Part shown: positions 19,434 through 27,369 of the stretch, piece after piece | How the letters are laid out: the number at the start of each line of letters is the position of its first letter | How positions within the stretch are numbered: the first letter of the stretch is position 1 | Assembly (NCBI RefSeq): GCF_019249725.2 | Contig: NZ_CP137559.1 | Coordinates: forward strand, 2,917,001-2,981,000 | Origin: Segatella hominis | GTDB lineage: Bacteria; Bacteroidota; Bacteroidia; Bacteroidales; Bacteroidaceae | Length of the DNA: 64,000 nt | Reading direction: 5' to 3' | Program-made: the position numbers and the translations under genes | Notes under the pieces: generated by a model | What the model was told of the DNA's origin: nothing | What the model saw: only the letters and a program-made list of their open reading frames with translations | Databases searched by the model: none

Positions 19434-19781
19434 ATGGACAAAGACAAAATGGATTTAGCGTTGAGCATAGCTCGCAGTTATTATCAGTATCATGTACCAG
19501 TTAGAGAAATTATGGCAAAAATGTCAATTAGCAGTACTTCAGTTTACAGAATTCTTGGTAACTTTGCAACCAATAATCCACAAATCGTAGAAGAAATGAA
19601 GCAAAATGCAACACCAGAAAATCTCTCGCAGGAGAACATTGAATTGAAGAAACGCTTGGCAGCTATGGAGCAAGAACTCCATGAGGCAAAGATGGCAGCT
19701 GCCGCCTATAACAAGATGATTGATATTGCAGAGCGTCTTTATAAGATTCCTGTGCGAAAAAAATCTGGACCCAAACAGTAA
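19434..19781 (+). CDS. IS3-family transposase OrfA (HTH)
   Basis: 115 residues. Helix-turn-helix DNA-binding domain (PVREIMAKMSISSTSVYRIL, residues ~23-42) followed by a leucine-zipper-like coiled coil (ENIELKKRLAAMEQELHEAKM). It ends shortly after a run of seven A (19757-19763) positioned as A_AAA_AAA relative to its codons, the canonical heptamer for programmed -1 frameshifting. After slipping, translation continues KIWTQTVKELRAEDK into OrfB, giving the full transposase. Confidence 0.88.
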   Translation: MDKDKMDLALSIARSYYQYHVPVREIMAKMSISSTSVYRILGNFATNNPQIVEEMKQNATPENLSQENIELKKRLAAMEQELHEAKMAAAAYNKMIDIAERLYKIPVRKKSGPKQ

Positions 19782-20722
19782 AGGAACTTCGTGCAGAGGA
19801 CAAAAACTATAGTGTTTCTGGCCTCTGTAAACTGTTTGGGTTTACTCGTCAAGCGTATTATCAGCACGAAGACAATATGCTTGCAGCCTTGGCAGAGGAA
19901 TCGTTTGTAATAGAGTATGTTAAGTCTATTAGAAAGCAAGATCCAGGTATCGGCGGTCGTAAACTCTGGCTGATGTATTGCAAGGAGTTTGGAGAAGAGA
20001 ACGCCATGGGACATTGCCGTTTCGAGGATATAATATCAAGGTACAAGTTGGGAGTGCGTTCTTCCAACCGAAAACCTCGTACAACGGACTCTCGTCATGG
20101 GTTACCCACATACCCCAACAAGATAAAAGAACTGATACCATCATCACCCAATGAAGTTTGGGTGAGCGACATTACATATCAGAAGATTTGGGATGATGCC
20201 GAACAAGGCACTTATCATTTCTGCTACATTTCTTTGATTACGGATTATTACACAAAAGAAATCATTGGCTATTCTGTCGGTGAGTCACTCTCCACCAGGT
20301 TCCCTTTGAAAGCCCTAAACATGGCCTTAATGCGCATGGAAAGTTATAAGGATATTATTACACCAATCCATCATTCCGATAGAGGTGTACAATATGCTAG
20401 TAACGAATACATCAAATTACTAAGGGAATACGGTATCATACCTAGCATGACAGAATGTGGCAATCCGAAGGATAATGCTGTAGCAGAGCGTGTCAATAAC
20501 ACGTTGAAGAACGAGTTATTCATGGGGCTTTCTTTTACTTCTTTACAGGAAGTAGAAGAGGCTTTAGAAAGGGCAGTACACTTTTACAATGAGTTACGCC
20601 CTCATGGAAGTATCGGGATGCTAACACCAAAGGAAGCTGCGAAACAAAAGGGAAGTTTAAAGAAAAATTGGACAAGTTATAGGGAAAAGTACATAAAATC
20701 CTTGTCAGTTCAGGAAAAATGA
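19745..20722 (+). CDS. IS3-family transposase OrfB (DDE integrase), expressed by frameshift
   Basis: The frame is open from 19745; an isolated ATG start would be at 19877 (281 residues) but would drop the conserved N-terminal HTH_21-like region, so expression as an OrfAB fusion is more likely. rve-type DDE catalytic core: first Asp in NEVWVSDITYQKI, second in PIHHSDRGVQYAS, Glu in NPKDNAVAERVNNTLKNEL. C-terminal FYNELRPHGSIGMLTPKEAA is the usual IS3 ending. The reading frame is intact, so the element may be active. Confidence 0.88.
   Translation, partial: DSCAKKIWTQTVKELRAEDKNYSVSGLCKLFGFTRQAYYQHEDNMLAALAEESFVIEYVKSIRKQDPGIGGRKLWLMYCKEFGEENAMGHCRFEDIISRYKLGVRSSNRKPRTTDSRHGLPTYPNKIKELIPSSPNEVWVSDITYQKIWDDAEQGTYHFCYISLITDYYTKEIIGYSVGESLSTRFPLKALNMALMRMESYKDIITPIHHSDRGVQYASNEYIKLLREYGIIPSMTECGNPKDNAVAERVNNTLKNELFMGLSFTSLQEVEEALERAVHFYNELRPHGSIGMLTPKEAAKQKGSLKKNWTSYREKYIKSLSVQEK
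19757..19763 (+). promoter_or_regulatory. programmed -1 frameshift site A_AAA_AAA
   Basis: Seven consecutive A in the register A_AAA_AAA of OrfA. The -1 frame is open from 19745 through OrfB with no stop, and encodes the expected IS3 OrfB N-terminus (YSVSGLCKLFGFTRQAYYQ) ahead of the first OrfB ATG at 19877. Confidence 0.7.
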
Positions 20723-20752
20723 TTAATTTTGCAGCAAAATTGTAAAAACCGC

Positions 20753-20775
20753 GATCCACCCCTAGGGGTGGGTCC
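20753..20775 (+). terminator. GC-rich hairpin after the transposase
   Basis: CCACCCC (20756-20762) pairs with GGGGTGG (20765-20771) around a CTAG core, then CCTTTGTC. It may end the transposase mRNA. A possible promoter (CTTG, 19 nt, TAATTTTG at 20724-20731) lies immediately before it, so it could also be the 5' hairpin of a transcript reading the 32-bp array. Confidence 0.45.
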
Positions 20776-20777
20776 TT

Positions 20778-20928
20778 TGTCTACTTCTATTAGGAACTAG
20801 AATGAAGTATGTAAATACTAACTAGGAATAAGATAGAAGATTGACAAGTAGAATTAGGAATAGAGAAAATAATTGTCAACTTACAATAGGAATAAGGAAC
20901 TATGTAGTCAACTAAATATAGGAAACTA
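20778..20928. repeat. five 32-bp-period units resembling the IS3 terminal repeat
   Basis: TAGGAA occurs at 20791, 20823, 20855, 20887 and 20919, exactly 32 bp apart. Thirteen bases before each lies a TGTCAAC-like heptamer (20778 TGTCTAC, 20810 TGTAAAT, 20842 TGACAAG, 20874 TGTCAAC, 20906 AGTCAAC). The order and 6-nt spacing equal those in the reverse complement of the IS left end. No coding frame explains the period. Confidence 0.8.
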
Positions 20929-20950
20929 CACCCAAATTATAGTTCTTAGT

Positions 20951-21075
20951 TTGGGCACTTGTTACCCACCTCGTGAGCAACGGTTGCTCATCTCATGTTC
21001 ACCGGTTCCCCATCACGTGGTCCCCGAGGGATCGCTTGAAGGGCATAGCAGGAACTTCTGGAGGGTGACTTTTCC
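20951..21075. other. GC-rich palindromic island between the repeat array and the GH97 gene
   Basis: This 125-bp stretch is far richer in G+C than its surroundings and contains a 17-bp perfect palindrome (TGAGCAACGGTTGCTCA, about 20973-20989) and several short inverted repeats. A 76-codon frame crosses it (20873-21103), but it also crosses the repeat array and has no family resemblance, so I do not call a gene. It could be a structured RNA or a remnant of the element; nothing decides. Confidence 0.3.
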
Positions 21076-21115
21076 TATAAGAGATAAAACATCTTTTCAA
21101 TAAGTTCATATCAGT

Positions 21116-23167
21116 TTATTCTATAATAGCAGTCCAACCGCCAGCCGGAGCAAGATGTATCTGAAGCTTATCGGCAGAACTTATCTGTTGATAAGTATGT
21201 TTATAATCAGTAGCCTCACGGTCGGCATTGATACCATCAGCGAAGACATTGGCCTTACCTTTGAATCCAGGAATTTGATCAAAACCCAAATCACCAGCAC
21301 TCTTAATAAGACTCAAATCAATCATAATATCCCGTTCCTGCCAATTGTTCATCGCCGCAATATACCATTTATTTCCTTTACGCTTCGCCACAGCCACATA
21401 TTCACCGAGTTTTCCACACAATGGAATAACTTCATCATAAACTGTTGGTATCTGCGCAATAAAGTCTGTACACTCCTGATTCTGCATATACTTGGTAGGA
21501 CTGTCGGCAAGCATCTGCAATGGAGCATCAAAAAGGGTGTACATCGCCATCTGATGAACTCTCGTACCCTGACTCATCGGATGATCATTATTGCCAAAGA
21601 ACTGAGAGCGGACGGCATTCACCATCGCACCAGGAGTATAATCGAAGGCACCAGGAAGTGCACGAAGATAAGGAATCGTCACATCATAACGAGGCTGATC
21701 ATGCAGAGGACCATCAGCAGTACGAGGCTCCCACTTAGAGTTTTCCAGACCTTTTACACCCTCAAAGTTGATAATGTTAGGATAAGCACACTGTACACCG
21801 AAAGGACGCATACCATGCAGGTCGAGCAAAAGATGATGCTTTGCCGCACATTCAGCGATTTCATAAACGGAATTGATAGCTTTCTGATCATCCCGGTCGA
21901 AGAAATCCACCTTGAATCCCTTGACGCCCATATCGCCATAATGCTTCATGATTTCCTCCATTTTCTCATGTCCACGCTGTACCAGATTACGCCATGAAGA
22001 CCAGAGGATGACACCTACTCCATTTTCCTTGGCATAATTGATGATGCCAGCCATATCCATCTTATCAGAAAAAATCAGCAAATCTTCAGGATCACTCCAT
22101 CCTTCATCGATGATGATATATTCCAGATGATTGTTTTTAGCAAAATCCACAAAGTACTTATAAGTATCAGTATTGATACCAGCACGGAAATCCACACCTG
22201 TGATATTGGTATTATTCCACCAGTCCCAAGCCACTTTTCCCGGCTTTATCCACGATGCATCCTTGATACGGCACTTAGGACCGAGCACTTTGGCAATATC
22301 ATTACCCACCAGTTGCTTATCCTCATCCGTAACAAGCACAATACGCCAAGGCAGTTTATTCACTTTTTCAGCGATATACTGAGCACGCTCAGTAGGAACC
22401 AAGTTCAGACGGGCATAACCTCCTATCTCCTCTTTTAATGGATAAGGAGGAAAGGCAGCCTGCAATCCTCCAGCATTTTCTGCATCATTTGCCGATTTTC
22501 CCTCAGTATTCTTCTTCAAAAGATACATTCCTGGATAATTTTCCACATCAGCTTCCATCACTACAGCCTTTTTTCCCTGTGGCAAACAAACTGCCAATGG
22601 AGTAATGGCAAGCGAATCCTGATACATATTGGATAAAGGTGCCTCGTCATAATAAGATTCAAAGGAATAACACCAGCGCTCCCCTCCTCGATTATCATTC
22701 ACATAAGGTACAAAGGTCTGAGGATTGCCAGCAAAAAGATATTCAGAAGTTTCGTTGATAACTCTATTGATAAGTTTTTTAGGGACAAAACGATAGGAAG
22801 CAGCATCATTGAAAACCCGGAATTCTACGTCGTAGCCATTGCCTGAAAGTTTCAGCCCCTGATAAGGGCGATTCGCTTTGATTCCCCAAACATCAGCCTT
22901 ATCAACATTTTCCACCTTATTATATATAGAAGCCTTACTTACCTTCATGTTTTTGCCCAAACACGCCTTGTCCGTTTGAAGGGCAATGGAAGACGGGAGC
23001 ATGACAATGGAATTTCCACTCTTGATATCCCATTTCAACTCTTTATCCACAGAGATATTGACAACCAGTTTTTTGTTGGGTGAAGTAATAGTATATACTT
23101 TTGCCGACAAAGGCAAGCCGCATATAAGAGCCAACATAAATGAAGTGATAAATTTAGTACGCATCAT
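21116..23167 (-). CDS. glycoside hydrolase family 97 alpha-glycosidase
   Basis: 683 residues with signal peptide (FITSFMLALICGLPLSAK). Three-part GH97 layout: N-terminal beta-super-sandwich (~25-290), catalytic (beta/alpha)8 barrel (~300-560) with motifs WDWWNNTNITGVDFRAG, YIIIDEGWSDPEDLL, GVKGFKVDFFDRDDQ, LDLHGMRPFG and NFEGVKGLE, and C-terminal beta domain with RKGNKWYIAAMNNW. GH97 contains inverting alpha-glucosidases (SusB type, two Glu bases) and retaining alpha-galactosidases (nucleophile Asp in K-V/I-D-F). Here Asp421 sits in KVDFF, favouring the retaining branch. It is periplasmic and stand-alone, with no SusC/D neighbours in view. Its own promoter lies at 23229-23259. Confidence 0.93.
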   Translation of the reverse strand: MMRTKFITSFMLALICGLPLSAKVYTITSPNKKLVVNISVDKELKWDIKSGNSIVMLPSSIALQTDKACLGKNMKVSKASIYNKVENVDKADVWGIKANRPYQGLKLSGNGYDVEFRVFNDAASYRFVPKKLINRVINETSEYLFAGNPQTFVPYVNDNRGGERWCYSFESYYDEAPLSNMYQDSLAITPLAVCLPQGKKAVVMEADVENYPGMYLLKKNTEGKSANDAENAGGLQAAFPPYPLKEEIGGYARLNLVPTERAQYIAEKVNKLPWRIVLVTDEDKQLVGNDIAKVLGPKCRIKDASWIKPGKVAWDWWNNTNITGVDFRAGINTDTYKYFVDFAKNNHLEYIIIDEGWSDPEDLLIFSDKMDMAGIINYAKENGVGVILWSSWRNLVQRGHEKMEEIMKHYGDMGVKGFKVDFFDRDDQKAINSVYEIAECAAKHHLLLDLHGMRPFGVQCAYPNIINFEGVKGLENSKWEPRTADGPLHDQPRYDVTIPYLRALPGAFDYTPGAMVNAVRSQFFGNNDHPMSQGTRVHQMAMYTLFDAPLQMLADSPTKYMQNQECTDFIAQIPTVYDEVIPLCGKLGEYVAVAKRKGNKWYIAAMNNWQERDIMIDLSLIKSAGDLGFDQIPGFKGKANVFADGINADREATDYKHTYQQISSADKLQIHLAPAGGWTAIIE

Positions 23168-23228
23168 ACAAAATCGTTTTAATGGTTTATATTATTTGAT
23201 TTTTATCTTTCTATAGAAGAAGATGCTG

Positions 23229-23259
23229 CAAAGATACGATAATAAAATGAAACGGCAAA
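23229..23259 (-). promoter_or_regulatory. GH97 promoter
   Basis: On the minus strand: TTTG (23259-23256), 19 nt, TATCTTTG (23236-23229), with about 62 nt to the GH97 ATG. The -33 TTTG lies at the edge of the nadA terminator hairpin. Confidence 0.65.
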
Positions 23260-23260
23260 A

Positions 23261-23299
23261 AAAAATGAGCTCTCATAGTGATGAGAGCTCATTTTTTTT
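23261..23299 (-). terminator. nadA terminator hairpin
   Basis: Perfect arms ATGAGCTCTCAT/ATGAGAGCTCAT with loop AGTG, flanked by A run on one side and T run on the other, so it can act in both directions. It separates nadA from GH97. The rest of 23300-23539 is A+T-rich with a further TATCTTTG-like element (minus strand, about 23376-23383) but no gene. Confidence 0.7.
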
Positions 23300-23539
23300 G
23301 CTTAATTTTCCTAATATATTTTGTATAAGTAAAAGATGATGATAACGTTTCTCAACGTCTGTTTGATTTAACTGATGCAAAGATACTGCCTTTTTCATGT
23401 AAGCAGTCGCAAATATCAATTTTTATAGGGCAAAATCTGATTTTACACCTAATTCAAACAGTTTTTACCACCTTTTTACTCTTTTTATCCACCTTTTTAT
23501 TGTAATTTTACAAATATCCTATATGAATTTACACGTATT

Positions 23540-24532
23540 TTATGATAAAGAAAGCATTTTCTCAATCGGCTTTACAGCCTCTTTTGCAATATTTTCTTCC
23601 ACTTCTACAGTAGGCCAACCATATTTCAAGGCGTTATAAATCTTCTGGAGTGTATTCATCTTCATATATTCACACTCATTGCAGCTACACCCTACTCCAC
23701 CTTCACTTACCTCAGGAGGAACAGGATAGAATGTTACCTGCGGACAGTTGCGCTCCAGTTCGTGCAGAATACCAGCCTCTGTAGCGATGATATATTCCTT
23801 GATTTCAGGATGCTCCTTGGCATAATTGAGCATAGTAGCCGTAGAACCCTTCACATCAGCCACAGCCAATACCGGAGCCTTACACTCCAGGTGAGCCATC
23901 ACCACAGCCTCAGGATGCTCTTTCTTGAGCTTTACGATGGCCTCAACAGAGAATTTCTCATGCACATGGCATCCACCATTCCAGAGGAGCATATTTCTGC
24001 CCGTCACGCTGTTGATATAGTTGCCGAGGTTATAATCTGGTCCAAAGATGATTTTTTCGTCCTGTGGGAAGCTGTCAATCACCTTCTTGGCATTCCCGCT
24101 GGTAACCACACAATCGGTCAGAGCTTTCACGGCAGCAGTCGTATTCACATAACTTACCACCTTGTATCCAGGATGCTCTTCCTTATACTTTTTCAAATCC
24201 TCAGCCTTGCAGCTGTCGGCAAGTGAACAACCCGCATTCAGATCAGGACACAAAACCGTCTTGTCAGGACTCAGGAGTTTGCAAGTCTCAGCCATGAAGT
24301 GTACACCACACATCACCATTACCTTGGCATCCGTTTCAGCAGCCTTGCGAGCCAAGGCCAAACTGTCGCCCACAAAGTCTGCGATATCCTGGATATCCCC
24401 CACCGTATAGTAGTGAGCCAGAATAATAGCATCCTTCTCTTTGCAAAGCTGTCTGATTTCAGCTTTCAAATCCAAGGTCTCGTCAACAGGTTCGTCAACG
24501 TATCCTTTTTCAATCCATTCTTTTTTCACCAT
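23540..24532 (-). CDS. nadA: quinolinate synthase
   Basis: 330 residues. Condenses iminoaspartate with dihydroxyacetone phosphate to quinolinate, the first pyridine ring intermediate of NAD synthesis. The three pseudo-repeated domains carry the three [4Fe-4S] cysteines: MVMCGVHFMAETCKLL (N-domain), AHLECKAPV (middle) and the C-terminal CSCNECEYMKM. Substrate residues are seen in AHYYT (His), YVNTTAAVKA and FGPDYNLG. nadB and nadC are not adjacent in the window. No promoter with both elements was found in the 550 bp upstream. Confidence 0.96.
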   Translation of the reverse strand: MVKKEWIEKGYVDEPVDETLDLKAEIRQLCKEKDAIILAHYYTVGDIQDIADFVGDSLALARKAAETDAKVMVMCGVHFMAETCKLLSPDKTVLCPDLNAGCSLADSCKAEDLKKYKEEHPGYKVVSYVNTTAAVKALTDCVVTSGNAKKVIDSFPQDEKIIFGPDYNLGNYINSVTGRNMLLWNGGCHVHEKFSVEAIVKLKKEHPEAVVMAHLECKAPVLAVADVKGSTATMLNYAKEHPEIKEYIIATEAGILHELERNCPQVTFYPVPPEVSEGGVGCSCNECEYMKMNTLQKIYNALKYGWPTVEVEENIAKEAVKPIEKMLSLS

Positions 24533-25080
24533 AACATTAATATTATATTTCTATTTTTAAATTTAAAAGAAAAGAATATAGGGATTATGATATGCCGTGG
24601 ATAAGTGGATAAAAAATGCTCAGAAAGTTTGCATATTTAGTTATCCAAGTCTTTTCCCTACTTATTAAAAACTTATTCTCCTACGTTCTTGTTGGCTCAT
24701 AATGTTTTAAATGACTTATTAACATTTCCCCAATTCGGTGCAAAGTTAATAAGTTTATATCTTTTTTCGGTCAAAAATCGTGAAAAACTTCCTAAAAACT
24801 AAATAATAACCCTGTGGATATCCGCATTTCATAAGTCCGAGACCCGTGTGTGTGGATTTCCTCAAAGTTATTACAGAGTTATTAAGATGGTTATACATAC
24901 ACTTTTCCACGAATTTGTGGAAAACGGAGAGAAGTCTAAAAACAGATAGTCCCACAGATTTCACTGATTTACACAGATCTATTTGAAACCATGTGTAATT
25001 CTGTAATATCTGTGGGACTTTACAGGGTGTAGAGTGTGTGACTTATGGCACATCCTCTATATATTTTTATAGTTTATCAG
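24533..25080. other. 548-bp non-coding region with DnaA-box-like sites and a dispersed repeat
   Basis: No credible gene. Contains TGTGGATAA-like nonamers with one mismatch at 24596-24604, 24604-24612 and 24813-24821, a TTTCCACGAA..TTGTGGAAA inverted repeat near 24900-24920, A+T-rich tracts, and at 24948-25019 an inverted repeat with arms AGTCCCACAGAT/ATCTGTGGGACT enclosing CACTGATTTACACAGAT, a type of repeat scattered in many Bacteroidota genomes. Confidence 0.5.
24948..25019. repeat. CCCACAGATT-type dispersed inverted repeat
   Basis: Arms AGTCCCACAGAT and ATCTGTGGGACT about 48 bp apart, with a further ACACAG inside. It lies 60 bp beyond the 3' end of the heptosyltransferase gene and may act as its terminator. 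Confidence 0.55.
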
Positions 25081-26154
25081 TTACTTTAGCAACTTTTTGA
25101 TGCGTTCTACAATCATCTCTGGCTCAATATTGTTCAAGCAGGCATAGTCACCTCTCATGCAAGGCTTGTTGCCATAGATGCTGCAAGGACGGCAAGGCAG
25201 GTCGATTTGCACGGTATGGAGGATATTCTGATTCCATCCCATAAAGCCTGCATAAGGATGTGTAGCACCCCAAACGCTGACTACAGGTGTGTGAACCAAG
25301 GAAGCCAAGTGCATATTTCCACTATCCATGCTGAGCATGACATCCAGGTGGCTCATCAGGTTGAGTTCCTGTGATAAACCGCTGAGTTGTGCAGAAGCAT
25401 TGATAACTTGTGGGTATTTCCCAGCCCACTCATTCATGATAGGAGTTTCGTCTTTTCCGCCTCCGAAAAGATATAAACGGGCTTGTGGATAACTGTGGAT
25501 AAGTTGCTGGATAACTGTTTCCATCTTTTCCGTAGGATAAATCTTTCCCTTGTGCGCAGCAAAAGGAGCGATACCGATCCATGGTGCCGCATTTTCCCCA
25601 GGTTTGTGGATAATTCCTTCCTGGTCTGTGAATATCTGTTTAGGAAGAGAAGTCAAATCCCCTTTTCCTTCTCCATAGATGGAAGTGAAGTCCAGATCTA
25701 CAGGATAACCTAAGCGTGCAAAGACATCAGCATAGTTTTGGAAAGAAGTAGGTTGCTGCACAAACTGTTTGTTGTTGGCAGCTATGAGTTTTCTCTTTCC
25801 CTTGCGATGCTTGTCGATATGGGCAACTTTAAAGTTATCCAGATTGAATCTCATGCGTAAGTAATCCGAACGGAGAACACTATGCAGGTCGGCAATAGCC
25901 GTAAACTGTTTAGCGACGAGGCGTCGGTAGAGAGCATTCAAGCCTTTGATACCTTTATATTCCCCTTTGATGTCAGCCTCCATAAATCCTATGTTTGGTG
26001 CAAGATCTGTGAAGAATGGTCTGGCAAAGGGGCGACTGAGTACGGTGATTCTTACGTGAGGATATTGTTTGGCCAAAGAATATACTACTGGTACAGTCAT
26101 GGCAACATCTCCCATGGCTGAGAATCTGATGACAAGGATATGCTCAGTTTTCAT
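25081..26154 (-). CDS. glycosyltransferase family 9 (heptosyltransferase)
   Basis: 357 residues. I start at the ATG at 26154 (MKTEHILVIRFSAMGDVAMT), which matches the family N-terminus (I-R-x-S-x-x-G-D); the longer frame adds an unrelated 25-residue hydrophobic leader. GT-B fold: C-terminal donor motifs IGIAPFAAHKGKIYP, LYLFGGGKDE and LMSHLDVMLSMDSGNMHLASLVHTPVVSVWGATHP (D-S-G-x-x-H). Adds heptose or a related sugar to the LPS inner core on the inner membrane. Cys-rich C-terminus (CRPCSIYGNKPCMRGDYACL) is usual for Bacteroidota members. Three perfect DnaA boxes lie in its codons. DUF4254 lies upstream in the same direction, 124 nt away. Confidence 0.92.
   Translation of the reverse strand: MKTEHILVIRFSAMGDVAMTVPVVYSLAKQYPHVRITVLSRPFARPFFTDLAPNIGFMEADIKGEYKGIKGLNALYRRLVAKQFTAIADLHSVLRSDYLRMRFNLDNFKVAHIDKHRKGKRKLIAANNKQFVQQPTSFQNYADVFARLGYPVDLDFTSIYGEGKGDLTSLPKQIFTDQEGIIHKPGENAAPWIGIAPFAAHKGKIYPTEKMETVIQQLIHSYPQARLYLFGGGKDETPIMNEWAGKYPQVINASAQLSGLSQELNLMSHLDVMLSMDSGNMHLASLVHTPVVSVWGATHPYAGFMGWNQNILHTVQIDLPCRPCSIYGNKPCMRGDYACLNNIEPEMIVERIKKLLK
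25484..25613 (+). promoter_or_regulatory. cluster of DnaA boxes inside the heptosyltransferase gene
   Basis: Perfect TGTGGATAA at 25484-25492, 25494-25502 and 25605-25613, plus GCTGGATAA at 25506-25514, all in one orientation. Three exact nonamers in 130 bp, with more one-mismatch sites in the adjoining non-coding region, exceed what codon use would readily give. Function (origin, titration or regulatory site) is not shown by the sequence. Confidence 0.4.
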
Positions 26155-26278
26155 TCTTTTACTTCTATATATAATATAATAATGTATAGGAAAGAATATG
26201 AGAAGAAAGAACATCATAGAAACTTTCATCTCATATTCTTTCCGGTTAGGCTTATTTGTGTTGTCTTTGAAAGAATGA

Positions 26279-26884
26279 CTATTTCTGGTTGTAAAGTACA
26301 GGGTTTGTAGAAGGGTCGTTGTACATCTTCATCTGTCGATACACCTTCATGTACTTACGTCCAGCCTCGATATCTTCCAGAAGCTGGTCGATAGCTGTGC
26401 TCAAATCCACCTGCTGCTCCAGGAGTACATCAAGTTTAGCCTGGCACTTAGCCTTATGCTCGGCAGAAGCCTCAGGGCGCTCCACCTGCTCCTTCATGTG
26501 ATAGATTTTGAGGGCAAGGATACTCAGTCGGTCAACAGCCCATGCAGGACTTTCCGTATTGATGCGAGCATCATCCTGTACCTTCACGTCTTTATAGATT
26601 TCACGGAAATAAGAGTCGATTTGTTCCACGAGATCAGTACGATCCTGGTTACTCTTGTCGATGCGGCGCTTCAAGAGCAGCGCTTCAGCAGGTTCAATCT
26701 GTGGATCGCGGATGATATCTTCGAAATGCCACTGAACGGTATCTATCCAACATTTCAAGTAAAGTCGGTTCTCAATACTACCCTCTTCAAAAGGGTTATT
26801 GATAGGAGTATCAATGTTATCTTTCACGTGATAATCGTTAATAGCCTGATTGAAAATCTTATTTGCTTTTTCTGTAAATGCCAT
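26279..26884 (-). CDS. DUF4254 domain-containing protein
   Basis: 201 residues, all-helical, acidic-polar, no signal peptide. The N-terminal FTEKANKIFNQAINDYHVKD and the W-H-x-E-D-I-I-R-D-P motif (VQWHFEDIIRDPQIEPAEALLLKRRID) are typical of DUF4254, a cytoplasmic family that in Bacteroidota is regularly found next to heptosyltransferase genes, as here. Activity is unknown; a role linked to LPS core assembly is inferred from neighbourhood. A TACTTTTG -7 element (minus strand, 26922-26915) precedes it without a good -33 match. Confidence 0.8.
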   Translation of the reverse strand: MAFTEKANKIFNQAINDYHVKDNIDTPINNPFEEGSIENRLYLKCWIDTVQWHFEDIIRDPQIEPAEALLLKRRIDKSNQDRTDLVEQIDSYFREIYKDVKVQDDARINTESPAWAVDRLSILALKIYHMKEQVERPEASAEHKAKCQAKLDVLLEQQVDLSTAIDQLLEDIEAGRKYMKVYRQMKMYNDPSTNPVLYNQK

Positions 26885-27025
26885 ATCGCTTTAATTATTA
26901 GTTCAACTTGTGCACAAAAGTAACTAAAATATTGCAAATAACCAACTAAAAATCAGAAAAAAGCAGATTTTCATGCACAAATTAGGGGTATTTGTGCACT
27001 GATATGCACTTTTTTCCTTAAAAAG

Positions 27026-27057
27026 TTTGCTTATATCAAAAAAAAAGTGTTCCTTTG
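27026..27057 (+). promoter_or_regulatory. acpP-fabF-rnc promoter
   Basis: TTTG (27026-27029), 20-nt spacer, TTCCTTTG (27050-27057; one mismatch to TAnnTTTG), then a leader of ~50 nt to the acpP ATG at 27111. Confidence 0.55.
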
Positions 27058-27110
27058 CACTCGAATTTTTAATTAGAAATCGATTTATAAACATTTTAAA
27101 AGTTAAAATT

Positions 27111-27347
27111 ATGTCAGAAATTGAAAGCAAAGTAAAGGCAATTATCGTTGATAAACTCGGTGTTGATGAGGCAGAAGTTAAGCCAGAGGCAAGCTTCACA
27201 AACGATCTCGGTGCAGATTCTTTGGATACAGTAGAGTTGATTATGGAGTTCGAGAAGGAGTTCTCTATCTCTATCCCAGACGATAAGGCTGAGAAGATTG
27301 CTACTGTAGGTGACGCTATCTCTTACATCGAGGAGAACGCTAAGTAA
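27111..27347 (+). CDS. acpP: acyl carrier protein
   Basis: 78 residues, acidic four-helix carrier. Ser37 in [12 protein letters not shown] receives the 4'-phosphopantetheine arm that carries the growing acyl chain in type II fatty acid synthesis. The start [17 protein letters not shown] at 27111 is the usual one; the longer frame runs through the promoter. fabF follows after 22 nt, and rnc overlaps fabF: the conserved Bacteroidota acpP-fabF-rnc operon. Codon use is strongly biased, consistent with high expression. Confidence 0.98.
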   Translation: MSEIESKVKAIIVDKLGVDEAEVKPEASFTNDLGADSLDTVELIMEFEKEFSISIPDDKAEKIATVGDAISYIEENAK

Positions 27348-27369
27348 TTTAGCAACTAATTTATACTAA

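Larger units (their letters stand above)
19380..20928 (+). mobile_element. IS3-family insertion sequence with a repeated right end (right boundary uncertain)
   Basis: The left end begins TGTCTTGTCCTAGAAAAAG (19380 onward) and continues GTTGACACAG, an IS3/IS150-like terminal repeat. Two transposase frames (orfA, orfB) follow. No single perfect right repeat exists; instead, sequence matching the reverse complement of the left end (TGTCAAC, 6 nt, TAGGA) occurs five times at 32-bp spacing between 20778 and 20928. I could not identify a target duplication, so the right boundary is a range from about 20722 to 20928. Confidence 0.7.

Noticed and set aside
20778..20928. The 32-bp periodic repeats as a CRISPR array
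   Set aside because: The 32-bp period is too short for repeat plus spacer (about 60-75 bp), the units vary throughout, and no cas genes are present.
20873..21103. 76-codon open frame after the IS3 element
   Set aside because: It crosses the repeat array and the GC-rich island, has no promoter of its own, and no family resemblance.
23376..23383. Extra TATCTTTG element between nadA and GH97 as a small-RNA promoter
   Set aside because: Only the -7 half is present and no conserved or structured sequence follows, other than the nadA terminator.
25484..25613. Firm call of oriC at the DnaA boxes
   Set aside because: The boxes lie in coding sequence, dnaA is not in the window, and GC skew cannot be computed here; kept only as a candidate binding cluster.
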